From assembly GCA_016793415.1 (NCBI GenBank), contig JAEUMC010000606.1, forward strand, positions 1 to 6,116: DNA of 6,116 nt, given 5' to 3'. Under the pieces are notes generated by a model, which searched no databases, was not told the origin of the DNA, and worked only from the letters and a program-made list of their open reading frames with translations. The position numbers were made by a program, and so were the translations under genes. Source of the stretch: Devosia sp. (GTDB lineage Bacteria > Pseudomonadota > Alphaproteobacteria > Rhizobiales > Devosiaceae). Shown here piece after piece: positions 1 to 4,958 of the stretch (position 1 is its first letter; every line of letters begins with the position of its first letter).

Positions 1-2
1 GG

Positions 3-2192
3 CACGAGTTCGCCGCCCATGCGGTGATCCATAACGGCAAGCACGGCAACCTCGAGTGGCTGCCCGGCAAGGCCACGGCGCTCGACGCCGCCTCCTATCC
101 CGCTGCGCTCTGGGCCGAACTGCCGCAGCTCTACCCGTTCATCGTCAACGACCCCGGCGAGGGCACGCAGGCCAAGCGCCGCACCGGTGCGGTGATCATC
201 GATCACCTGGTGCCGCCACTCACCCGCGCTGAAACCTATGGCCCGCTCAAGGATCTCGAAGCGCTGCTCGATGAGTACTACGCCGCCTCGGGGATGGATC
301 GCCGCCGTCTCGCCGGTCTCAGGAAACGCATCCTCGATTTCACCCGCGACGCGCGGCTGGATCGCGATATCGGCCTCGTGCCCGATGAGTTCGAGACACT
401 AAAGCGCATCGACACTTTCCTCTGCGATCTCAAGGAGGCCCAGATCCGCGATGGCCTCCATGTGTTCGGGCAATCGCCCAGCGGCCGGCTGGAGCGCGAC
501 CTGATCGTCGCCCTCGCGCGCGTGCCGCGTGGCGAAGCGCCGGGGGAGGCGTCTCTCATCCGCGCCCTGGCCGATGATCTCAAGCTCGGCTTCGACCCGC
601 TGACGGCGGATCTGGGTGCAGTTTGGACTGGTCCGGTGCCTGTTGCTCCCCCCCTCCCAACCTCCCCCGCAAGGGGGGAGGTGCCATCAGGTGGAGTCGG
701 CGCGATCTTGCCAAAAACACCGGCCGGCACCTTCCCCCTTGCGGGGAGGGTTGGGGAGGGGGGCTCCCCTCGCACCGTTGGGGATGTGGTCGAATATCTC
801 GAAAACCTCGCAGCCGACCTCGTCGACGGCCATTCTCCTGCCCCAGACTGGCATGCCACGTCGGCCGTCCTACAAACGATAGAACACGTTATCCGTCCTC
901 GCCTCGCCGCTTCCGGCCCAAACGAGACCGCCTCGCTGCTGCTCGGCCTCGACGGCAAGTTCGTCCCGCCAGGCCCCTCCGGCGCGCCATCACGTGGGCG
1001 CCTCGACGTGCTGCCCACCGGGCGCAATTTCTACTCCGTCGACATTCGCGCCGTGCCCACCCCGACCGCCTGGGAGCTCGGCCGGAAATCGGCGGAGAAC
1101 CTGCTGGTCCGGCATTTTCAGGATCATGGCACGCCATTGCGCTCCCTCGCCCTCTCGGTCTGGGGCACCGCCAATATGCGGACCGGTGGCGACGACATCG
1201 CCCAGGCCCTTGCCTTCATCGGCGCCAAGCCGGTTTGGGACCCATCCTCGCTTCGCATCTCCGGCTACGAGATCATCCCGCTGGCCAAGCTTGGTCGCCC
1301 GCGGGTCGACGTGACCCTGCGTATCTCCGGCTTCTTCCGCGACGCCTTTCCGGCCCAGATCGCGCTGTTCGACAAGGCGGTCCGCGCCATCGGCGCGCTC
1401 GATGAGCCCGAGGACCAGAACCCGATCGCGGCCCGCATGCGCACCGATGCCCTAGAGCTGATGAAAGCCGGCGCCGACGATCGCACCGCGGCGCTGGGCG
1501 CCGGCCATCGCGTCTTCGGCTCCAAGCCCGGCGCCTACGGCGCGGGCCTGCAGGGGCTGATGGATTCGGGCAACTGGGACACCAGGGCCGACCTCGCCGA
1601 GGCCTTCCTCAACTGGGGCCAGTATGCCTATGGCGCCAATGCCGACGGCACCCCGGAGCGCGATCGCTTCGCTGCCCGCCTCTCCGACATCGAGGCGGTG
1701 GTGCACAACCAGGACACTCGCGAGCACGACCTGCTCGACAGCGACGACTACTACCAGTTCGAGGGCGGTCTCGCCGCCACCGCCGAGACTCTCAGCGGTC
1801 GCGCTCCCGCCGCCTACCACAACGACCATTCGCGCCCGGAGCGGCCGCTCGCCCGCACCCTGGGCGAGGAGATTTCAAGGGTGGTCCGCTCGCGCGTCGT
1901 CAATCCGAAATGGATCGATGGGGTGAAACGCCACGGCTACAAGGGCGCTTTCGAGATCATCGCCACCGTCGACTACCTGTTCGCCTTTGCCGCGACGACC
2001 GGCGCCGTGCAGAGCCACCATTTCGACCTCGCCTTCGAGGCCTTTGTCGAAGACGATGCGACGCGGCTTTTCATTCAAGCCAATAACCGCTTCGGCTATG
2101 ACGAGCTGATCGCCAAATTCAACGAAGCCCGCCGCCGCGGCTTCTGGACCCCGCGTTCCAACTCCGCTTTCGCGTATCTCGAGGACACTTGA
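3..2192 (+). CDS. cobN: Cobaltochelatase subunit CobN, C-terminal part (5' end outside window)
   Basis: CobN is the large, corrinoid-binding subunit of the ATP-dependent aerobic cobaltochelatase (CobNST). In the cytoplasm it inserts Co2+ into hydrogenobyrinic acid a,c-diamide. The open frame runs from the window edge, and family sequence continues upstream of the first possible start (GTG at 24), so the gene begins outside the window. About 729 residues are present of a family usually near 1,250-1,300. Conserved CobN/Mg-chelatase H blocks appear in order: HNGKHGNLEWLPGK (30-71), NDPGEGTQAKRR (147-182), GRNFYSVDIRAVPT (from 1020), LSVWGTANMRTGGDD (about 1153-1197), HRVFGSKPGAYGAG (about 1507-1548) and HDLLDSDDYYQFEGG (from 1725). 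The C-terminus matches the family end. A palindromic repeat at 645-764 is translated in frame in a variable linker without breaking the gene. It is followed directly by cobO. CobN is preferred over BchH because of the cobO neighbour and the sequence blocks. Confidence 0.96.
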   Translation, partial: HEFAAHAVIHNGKHGNLEWLPGKATALDAASYPAALWAELPQLYPFIVNDPGEGTQAKRRTGAVIIDHLVPPLTRAETYGPLKDLEALLDEYYAASGMDRRRLAGLRKRILDFTRDARLDRDIGLVPDEFETLKRIDTFLCDLKEAQIRDGLHVFGQSPSGRLERDLIVALARVPRGEAPGEASLIRALADDLKLGFDPLTADLGAVWTGPVPVAPPLPTSPARGEVPSGGVGAILPKTPAGTFPLAGRVGEGGSPRTVGDVVEYLENLAADLVDGHSPAPDWHATSAVLQTIEHVIRPRLAASGPNETASLLLGLDGKFVPPGPSGAPSRGRLDVLPTGRNFYSVDIRAVPTPTAWELGRKSAENLLVRHFQDHGTPLRSLALSVWGTANMRTGGDDIAQALAFIGAKPVWDPSSLRISGYEIIPLAKLGRPRVDVTLRISGFFRDAFPAQIALFDKAVRAIGALDEPEDQNPIAARMRTDALELMKAGADDRTAALGAGHRVFGSKPGAYGAGLQGLMDSGNWDTRADLAEAFLNWGQYAYGANADGTPERDRFAARLSDIEAVVHNQDTREHDLLDSDDYYQFEGGLAATAETLSGRAPAAYHNDHSRPERPLARTLGEEISRVVRSRVVNPKWIDGVKRHGYKGAFEIIATVDYLFAFAATTGAVQSHHFDLAFEAFVEDDATRLFIQANNRFGYDELIAKFNEARRRGFWTPRSNSAFAYLEDT
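645..764. repeat. GC-rich interspersed palindromic repeat inserted in frame in cobN
   Basis: Two arms of about 40 bases, 645-685 and 726-764, are imperfect reverse complements separated by a spacer of about 40 bases. The left arm is a C-run, CAACCTCCCCCGCAAGG and a G-run ending in GGTGCC. The right arm begins GGCACC and mirrors it. Each arm also holds its own small palindrome around CCCCCGCAAGGGG. The unit therefore has the form of a mobile palindromic repeat (MITE- or REP-like). It adds no stop codon in the cobN frame and encodes a Pro/Gly-rich stretch (PPLPTSPARGE ... FPLAGRVGEGG) foreign to CobN. The flanking WTGP and TVGDVVEYLENLA segments look like normal CobN sequence. I recall similar units being common between genes in Rhizobiales; that assignment is from memory. 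Confidence 0.85.
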
Positions 2193-2194
2193 TG
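2181..2194 (+). promoter_or_regulatory. Shine-Dalgarno and stop/start overlap fixing the cobO start
   Basis: GAGGA at 2181-2185 lies six bases before ATG 2192. The ATG shares its A with the TGA that ends cobN (TGATG), which indicates translational coupling. A TTG directly before the ATG (2189-2191) is in frame but is a poorer choice. Confidence 0.75.
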
Positions 2195-2833
2195 ACCGAC
2201 AAAGCCCCGAAGAAGACCGACCTGATGAGCGAGGCTGAGCGCGACGACTATCACGCCGAGAAGATGCGCAAGAAGAAGGAGGCGCGGAACAAGATCCTCG
2301 CCACCAAGACCGAGGAGCGCGGGCTGCTGATCGTCCATACCGGCAAGGGCAAGGGCAAATCCACAGCCGCCTTCGGTATGGTGTTCCGCGCCATCGGCCA
2401 CGGCTTCAAGGTCGGCGTAGTGCAGTTCGTCAAGGGCGCCTGGTCGACCGGCGAGCGTGATGTGCTCGACAAGTTTCCCGAGCAGGTCACCATCAAGGCG
2501 ATGGGCGAAGGCTTCACCTGGGACACCCAGGACCGCCAGCGCGATCTCGCCGCCGCCCGCGGCGCGTGGGAGATGGCCAAGGAGCTGATCGCCGACGAGA
2601 GCTACAAGCTGATCCTGCTCGACGAGCTCAACATCGTGCTGCGCTACGACTATCTGCCGCTCGACGAGGTGCTCGAAGTGCTCCGGAATAAGCCGCGCGA
2701 CACCCATGTCATCGTCACCGGCCGCAATGCCAAGGACGAACTCATCGAATTGGCCGACCTCGTCACCGAAATGACCGAGATCAAGCACCCGTTCCGCTCA
2801 GGGGTAAAAGCGCAGGCGGGGATCGAGTTCTAG
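2192..2833 (+). CDS. cobO: Cob(I)yrinic acid a,c-diamide adenosyltransferase (CobA/CobO type)
   Basis: This cytoplasmic enzyme transfers the 5'-deoxyadenosyl group from ATP to Co(I) of the corrinoid, the step that follows cobalt insertion and reduction in aerobic cobalamin synthesis. The protein has 213 residues, the usual family length. It has a charged N-terminal helix (about 10-40), a P-loop HTGKGKGKSTAAFG with Walker A GKGKGKST at 51-58, the GEGFTW block (105-110), a Walker B-like LILLDELN (140-147), VTGRN (175-179) and the family C-terminal signature PFRSGVKAQAGIEF (200-213). The start is ATG 2192, supported by GAGGA six bases upstream and by overlap with the cobN stop, so the two genes are probably co-transcribed and translationally coupled. 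It converges with the minus-strand cupin gene, with seven bases between the stops and no clear terminator. This is the CobA/CobO fold, not the PduO or EutT type. Confidence 0.97.
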   Translation: MTDKAPKKTDLMSEAERDDYHAEKMRKKKEARNKILATKTEERGLLIVHTGKGKGKSTAAFGMVFRAIGHGFKVGVVQFVKGAWSTGERDVLDKFPEQVTIKAMGEGFTWDTQDRQRDLAAARGAWEMAKELIADESYKLILLDELNIVLRYDYLPLDEVLEVLRNKPRDTHVIVTGRNAKDELIELADLVTEMTEIKHPFRSGVKAQAGIEF

Positions 2834-2840
2834 GGCGGGC

Positions 2841-3173
2841 CTACTCCAGCCAGCGCGTATCGAACTTCGGGCTGGCGTGGATGTGGATGCTCTTCATCGG
2901 GCCGAGCGTCTTGAACTTGTGCGGCGTGTTTGCGGGCACCACGAGGATCTGGCCCGGCCCGGCCTCGATTTCTTCGTCACCGACCGTGAACACCGCGCGC
3001 CCCTCCTCGACAATGAACGTCTCGGGATAGGGGTGAGTGTGCAGGCGCGGTCCGGCGCCGGGCTCGATGCTGTCATGCAGGATCACCGTGACGTTGGCCT
3101 CGCCCCCCTCCCATTCGCCGGACTGGCGGGTAGGGTGCATGGCCCAATCCTCGCGCTGGTACACTCGAGCCAT
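2841..3173 (-). CDS. Small single-domain cupin protein
   Basis: This 110-residue protein is essentially one cupin barrel. Cupin motif 1 is seen as GPRLHTHPYPETFIVEEG (41-58), with putative metal ligands His45, His47 and Glu51. Motif 2 is GQILVVPANTPHKF (about 74-87), with His85 as the fourth ligand. A mononuclear metal site (Fe, Mn, Zn or Ni) is therefore expected. There is no signal peptide, so the protein is cytoplasmic. Small cupins of this kind may be isomerases, dioxygenases, lyases or sugar/ligand-binding proteins, and the sequence does not tell which. The start at 3173 is fixed by a strong AAGGAGG six bases upstream. The frame stays open further upstream to 3449, but that part is antisense to the start-proximal gene and out of its frame. 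The ATG shares a base with the stop of the upstream 153-residue gene, so the two are probably coupled. Confidence 0.9.
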   Translation of the reverse strand: MARVYQREDWAMHPTRQSGEWEGGEANVTVILHDSIEPGAGPRLHTHPYPETFIVEEGRAVFTVGDEEIEAGPGQILVVPANTPHKFKTLGPMKSIHIHASPKFDTRWLE

Positions 3174-3186
3174 CAGCACCCTCCTT
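3171..3186 (-). promoter_or_regulatory. Strong Shine-Dalgarno and TGATG overlap for the cupin gene
   Basis: On the minus strand AAGGAGG (about 3186-3180) lies six bases before ATG 3173-3171. The TGA of the preceding gene occupies 3175-3173. This near-consensus site decides the cupin start and suggests that the cupin may be made more abundantly than the gene in front of it. Confidence 0.85.
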
Positions 3187-3634
3187 TTAGGCTTCGCACC
3201 AGTTGCTCCACCACCGGCTCCATCGAGCCGAGCTCGACCGCCGAGTATTCCAACCGGAACGCCGCATAGGCGCCGTCGCACAACGCGATCATCCGCTGGT
3301 AGAGAATGCGCTTGCCCTGCGCGCCGGAAAAGCTGGCCCAGCTCGGCGTCACTGCTTCGTAGCTGATGTTCCAGCCATCGCTCTCGGCATAGCCCTTGGC
3401 CGCGACCACCGCACTTTCGAAACTGTCCTCGGTGACGTTGCCGCCCCATACCAGGAGCTTGCTGGCGCCGGCACGGAAGCTACGGCCGTCGCCATTGTCA
3501 GCCTCCTTGCCCCACTCGAACCCGGGCGGGACATCGACGGTGTAGCCGAAACGGGCATTGTCATACTGGCCCCAGTCGGTGGCGAGCGCCGGTGCGGCAA
3601 GGGCGATGAGCATCAGGCAAATCAAGGTGCGCAT
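3173..3634 (-). CDS. Secreted protein of unknown function (153 residues, signal peptide)
   Basis: I do not recognise a named family. The start at ATG 3634 gives a clean Sec signal peptide: MRTLICLMLIALAAPALA (1-18) with cleavage predicted after ALA. The mature protein is about 135 residues and probably periplasmic. It opens with TDWGQYDNARFGYTVDVPPG, an aromatic N-terminal pattern (W..Y.N.RFGY..D.P) that I associate with conserved hypothetical proteins of alphaproteobacteria. The remainder looks like a small alpha/beta domain, with a helical stretch (about 71-85) and a C-terminal amphipathic helix (139-150). The mature part holds two cysteines, Cys119 and the final residue Cys153, which could form a disulfide. 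An upstream TTG (3676) would bury the signal peptide behind 14 residues, so I prefer 3634 even though its ribosome-binding site is weak. The stop overlaps the cupin ATG, and the 56-residue membrane protein lies 56 bases upstream on the same strand. Confidence 0.8.
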   Translation of the reverse strand: MRTLICLMLIALAAPALATDWGQYDNARFGYTVDVPPGFEWGKEADNGDGRSFRAGASKLLVWGGNVTEDSFESAVVAAKGYAESDGWNISYEAVTPSWASFSGAQGKRILYQRMIALCDGAYAAFRLEYSAVELGSMEPVVEQLVRSLKGGC

Positions 3635-3675
3635 GGCGGTGAGGATCGCCCGCCATGCGCCAGCCTGCAACCTCA

Positions 3676-3689
3676 AACGCTGGAGCGTT
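3676..3689 (-). repeat. Short hairpin between two minus-strand genes
   Basis: AACGCT and AGCGTT are separated by two bases, giving a six-base-pair stem just after the stop of the 56-residue gene. No T-run follows on the minus strand (TTGAGGTTG). It could attenuate transcription or protect a 3' end, but it is not a convincing intrinsic terminator. Confidence 0.35.
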
Positions 3690-3690
3690 G

Positions 3691-3861
3691 TCAGGCGCCC
3701 TTCATCATCACCGCGCCGGCGAGCACGAGGAACGCGACGATCAGGATCCAGAACGCATAGGTACTGACGAACGGTATCGACACGATCGCGCCGAGCAGCG
3801 CGATGATCGCGATGACGACGGCGACGATGAACATGGTCTGGCTAGGCGCATTGAGAGTCAT
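3691..3861 (-). CDS. Small two-helix membrane protein (56 residues)
   Basis: The gene is short but well supported. ATG 3861-3859 is preceded on the minus strand by AGGAG (3873-3869) with a seven-base spacer, and the frame runs to TGA at 3693-3691. The product starts MTLNAPSQTM and then has two hydrophobic segments, FIVAVVIAIIALLGAIVSIP (11-30) and YAFWILIVAFLVLAGAVMM (35-53), joined by a short FVST turn and ending KGA. It is almost certainly an inner-membrane hairpin with both ends on the same side. There is no signal cleavage site and no catalytic residue is visible. I do not know a function. Small hydrophobic proteins of this pattern occur as hypotheticals in Hyphomicrobiales (recollection). 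It is the first gene of the minus-strand cluster and faces the intergenic region at 3862-4076. Confidence 0.78.
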   Translation of the reverse strand: MTLNAPSQTMFIVAVVIAIIALLGAIVSIPFVSTYAFWILIVAFLVLAGAVMMKGA

Positions 3862-3873
3862 GAAAGATCTCCT
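3862..3873 (-). promoter_or_regulatory. Ribosome-binding site for the 56-residue membrane protein
   Basis: AGGAG (3873-3869 on the minus strand) followed by ATCTTTC and ATG. Motif and spacing are near ideal and are the main evidence that this very short frame is translated. Confidence 0.75.
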
Positions 3874-4010
3874 GGGTCATGCACACCCGGTGAGCTTAGG
3901 CGCGCCGCTGAATCGCGGCCATGCCGGGCCCGGCGCTATGCACAGCTTGTGCGGGTCTGCGCGTCGGCCCTCGGTTCGCGACTAAGTACTCGCCGGCAAA
4001 AGTCGATTTT

Positions 4011-4040
4011 CATTGTCTGGCTAACAATTCGGCGACAATG
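4011..4040. promoter_or_regulatory. Putative operator: phased ATTGT / ACAAT half-sites
   Basis: ATTGTCTGGCTAACAAT (4012-4028) is a dyad of five-base arms around seven bases. A second ACAAT lies at 4035-4039, eleven bases (about one helical turn) after the first. The outer arms extend to CATTGTC (4011-4017) and GACAATG (4034-4040), a perfect seven-base inverted repeat with 16 bases between the arms. The position, 37-66 bases before the GTG of the binding-protein gene and overlapping the best promoter candidate, suits a repressor or activator site. The regulator is not in the window. Confidence 0.5.
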
Positions 4041-4076
4041 TTTGCCTAGCGTGGTGCCGCCTTGGGGGCCCTAGCA

Positions 4077-4958
4077 GTGACCACACCCGGATTGGAGCGG
4101 CTCGGCCGCGCCACAAAGCTGTTGCTGATGGGCTGCCTGGTGGCGGCATTGGCAGTGTTGTCGGCGGCGCCGACCCTGGCGCAATCGTCCGCCATTGCCC
4201 GTATCCAGGCCGCCGGCAAGCTCACTGTTGCGGTGTTCTTCGAGGATGTGGTGCCGTTCTTCTATGTCGGCCCCGACGGCAAGCTGATTGGTGTCGATCC
4301 CGCGATCGCCGAGGACATTGCCGAAAAGCTCGGAGTGACGCTCGAGTACAACCGCGCCGCCACCACCTTCGACGGCCTGATCGACGAGGTGGTCGAGGGT
4401 CGCGCCGACATGGCAATCAGCCTGTTGAGCGACACCCTGGAGCGCGCCGCCCGCGCCAGCTTTTCGCAAAGCTATGTCAGTGTGCGCCAGTTCCTGCTGA
4501 TCAACCGCCTGCAACTGGGTCGGCTGGTCGCCGCCGATCCCGAACGGGCCAACGATGTTCCGGCGCTGCTCAACAACCCGCAATCGCGCATCGGCGTTAT
4601 CGGCGGCACCTCCTATGTCGGCTTCGTCGCCGAGGATTTTCCCCAAGCGCAGAATGTCACTTTCGACGCCTGGCCCGAAATGCTGGCGGCGGTGAAATCC
4701 GGCGACCTGGTGGCGCTGATGTATGACGAGATCGAGATCGGCAACTGGCGCCTCGCCGATTCCGCCGGCGCCGTCGAGCTCCGCCCCTACCACCTCGCCG
4801 GCCACCCCGACACCATCGCCATCGCCATGCCGCCCGGCGATACCGACCTCAAGGCCTGGGTCGATCTCTATCTCACCAAAGCCAAGGGCAACGGCTTTCT
4901 CGATGGCGTGCTCAACACCTACCTCTATTCCAAGGACAGGGCGCTGATCGATGGCTGA
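4077..4958 (+). CDS. Periplasmic solute-binding protein, family 3 (amino-acid type)
   Basis: This is a 293-residue extracellular solute-binding protein of the SBP_bac_3 fold, which captures a small solute, usually an amino acid, in the periplasm. The signal peptide runs from RLGRATK into LLLMGCLVAALAVLSAAPTLA, with cleavage after Ala35. The mature protein opens with AIARIQAAGKLTVAVFFEDV, the usual first strand of lobe 1. GKLIGVDPAIAEDIAEKLGV (68-87) is the family's 'G.D.d....ia..lG' block. TLERAARASFSQSY (120-133) corresponds to 'TpeR...v.FS.pY', with Arg123 as the probable ligand-carboxylate contact. IGVIGGTSYVGFV (172-184) is the lobe 2 entry, and Asp217 in LMYDE is in the place of the amino-binding acid. 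I choose GTG 4077, with GGGGG eight bases upstream; TTG 4062 is in frame but has a poorer site. It overlaps the downstream symporter gene by eight bases. No ABC permease or ATPase is adjacent. Confidence 0.9.
   Translation: MTTPGLERLGRATKLLLMGCLVAALAVLSAAPTLAQSSAIARIQAAGKLTVAVFFEDVVPFFYVGPDGKLIGVDPAIAEDIAEKLGVTLEYNRAATTFDGLIDEVVEGRADMAISLLSDTLERAARASFSQSYVSVRQFLLINRLQLGRLVAADPERANDVPALLNNPQSRIGVIGGTSYVGFVAEDFPQAQNVTFDAWPEMLAAVKSGDLVALMYDEIEIGNWRLADSAGAVELRPYHLAGHPDTIAIAMPPGDTDLKAWVDLYLTKAKGNGFLDGVLNTYLYSKDRALIDG

Larger units (their letters stand above)
3862..4076. other. Divergent intergenic region
   Basis: These 215 bases separate the minus-strand small-gene cluster from the binding-protein gene and should hold promoters for both directions. 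I see no gene in it. The half nearer 3862 is GC-rich and holds a 12-base palindrome GCCGGGCCCGGC (3923-3934) and a weak GCACA-GCT-TGTGC dyad (3940-3952). The half nearer 4076 (about 3998-4045) is clearly AT-richer, as expected for a promoter, and contains the repeated ATTGT/ACAAT half-sites. A possible plus-strand promoter is TTGTCT (4013-4018), 17 bases, then CAATGT (4036-4041), but the -10 match is poor. Confidence 0.6.

Noticed and set aside
623..1405. Plus-strand frame of 260 codons inside cobN
   Set aside because: Out of frame with the conserved CobN blocks; Arg/Pro/Ala-rich composition typical of a frame shadow in GC-rich DNA.
1..2192. Cobalamin riboswitch for the cobN-cobO genes
   Set aside because: The 5' end of cobN is outside the window, and I see no B12-box-like sequence in any intergenic stretch here.
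2834..2880. Bidirectional terminator between cobO and the cupin gene
   Set aside because: Only seven bases separate the stops. The CCAGCC/GGCTGG pairing (2846-2851 with 2870-2875) has an 18-base loop, lies in the cupin coding region and has no T-run.
3100..3120. C-rich stretch resembling part of the cobN palindromic repeat
   Set aside because: Only about a dozen bases match, there is no mirrored arm, and it encodes an ordinary part of the cupin.
3174..3449. Extension of the cupin gene upstream to 3449
   Set aside because: The added residues are Arg/Gly-rich and overlap the secreted-protein gene in another frame, while AAGGAGG sits exactly before ATG 3173.
3203..3760. Plus-strand open frame of 185 codons across the small minus-strand genes
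   Set aside because: The minus strand over the same bases has a signal peptide, good ribosome-binding sites and compact gene overlaps; the plus frame has no motif and crosses a gene boundary.
3923..3934. GCCGGGCCCGGC palindrome as a regulatory site
   Set aside because: A perfect 12-base palindrome, but made only of G and C in a GC-rich region with no half-site repeated nearby; likely to arise by chance.
4071..4805. Minus-strand open frame opposite the binding-protein gene
   Set aside because: Antisense shadow of a convincing SBP_bac_3 gene; low-complexity composition and no motif or ribosome-binding site support.
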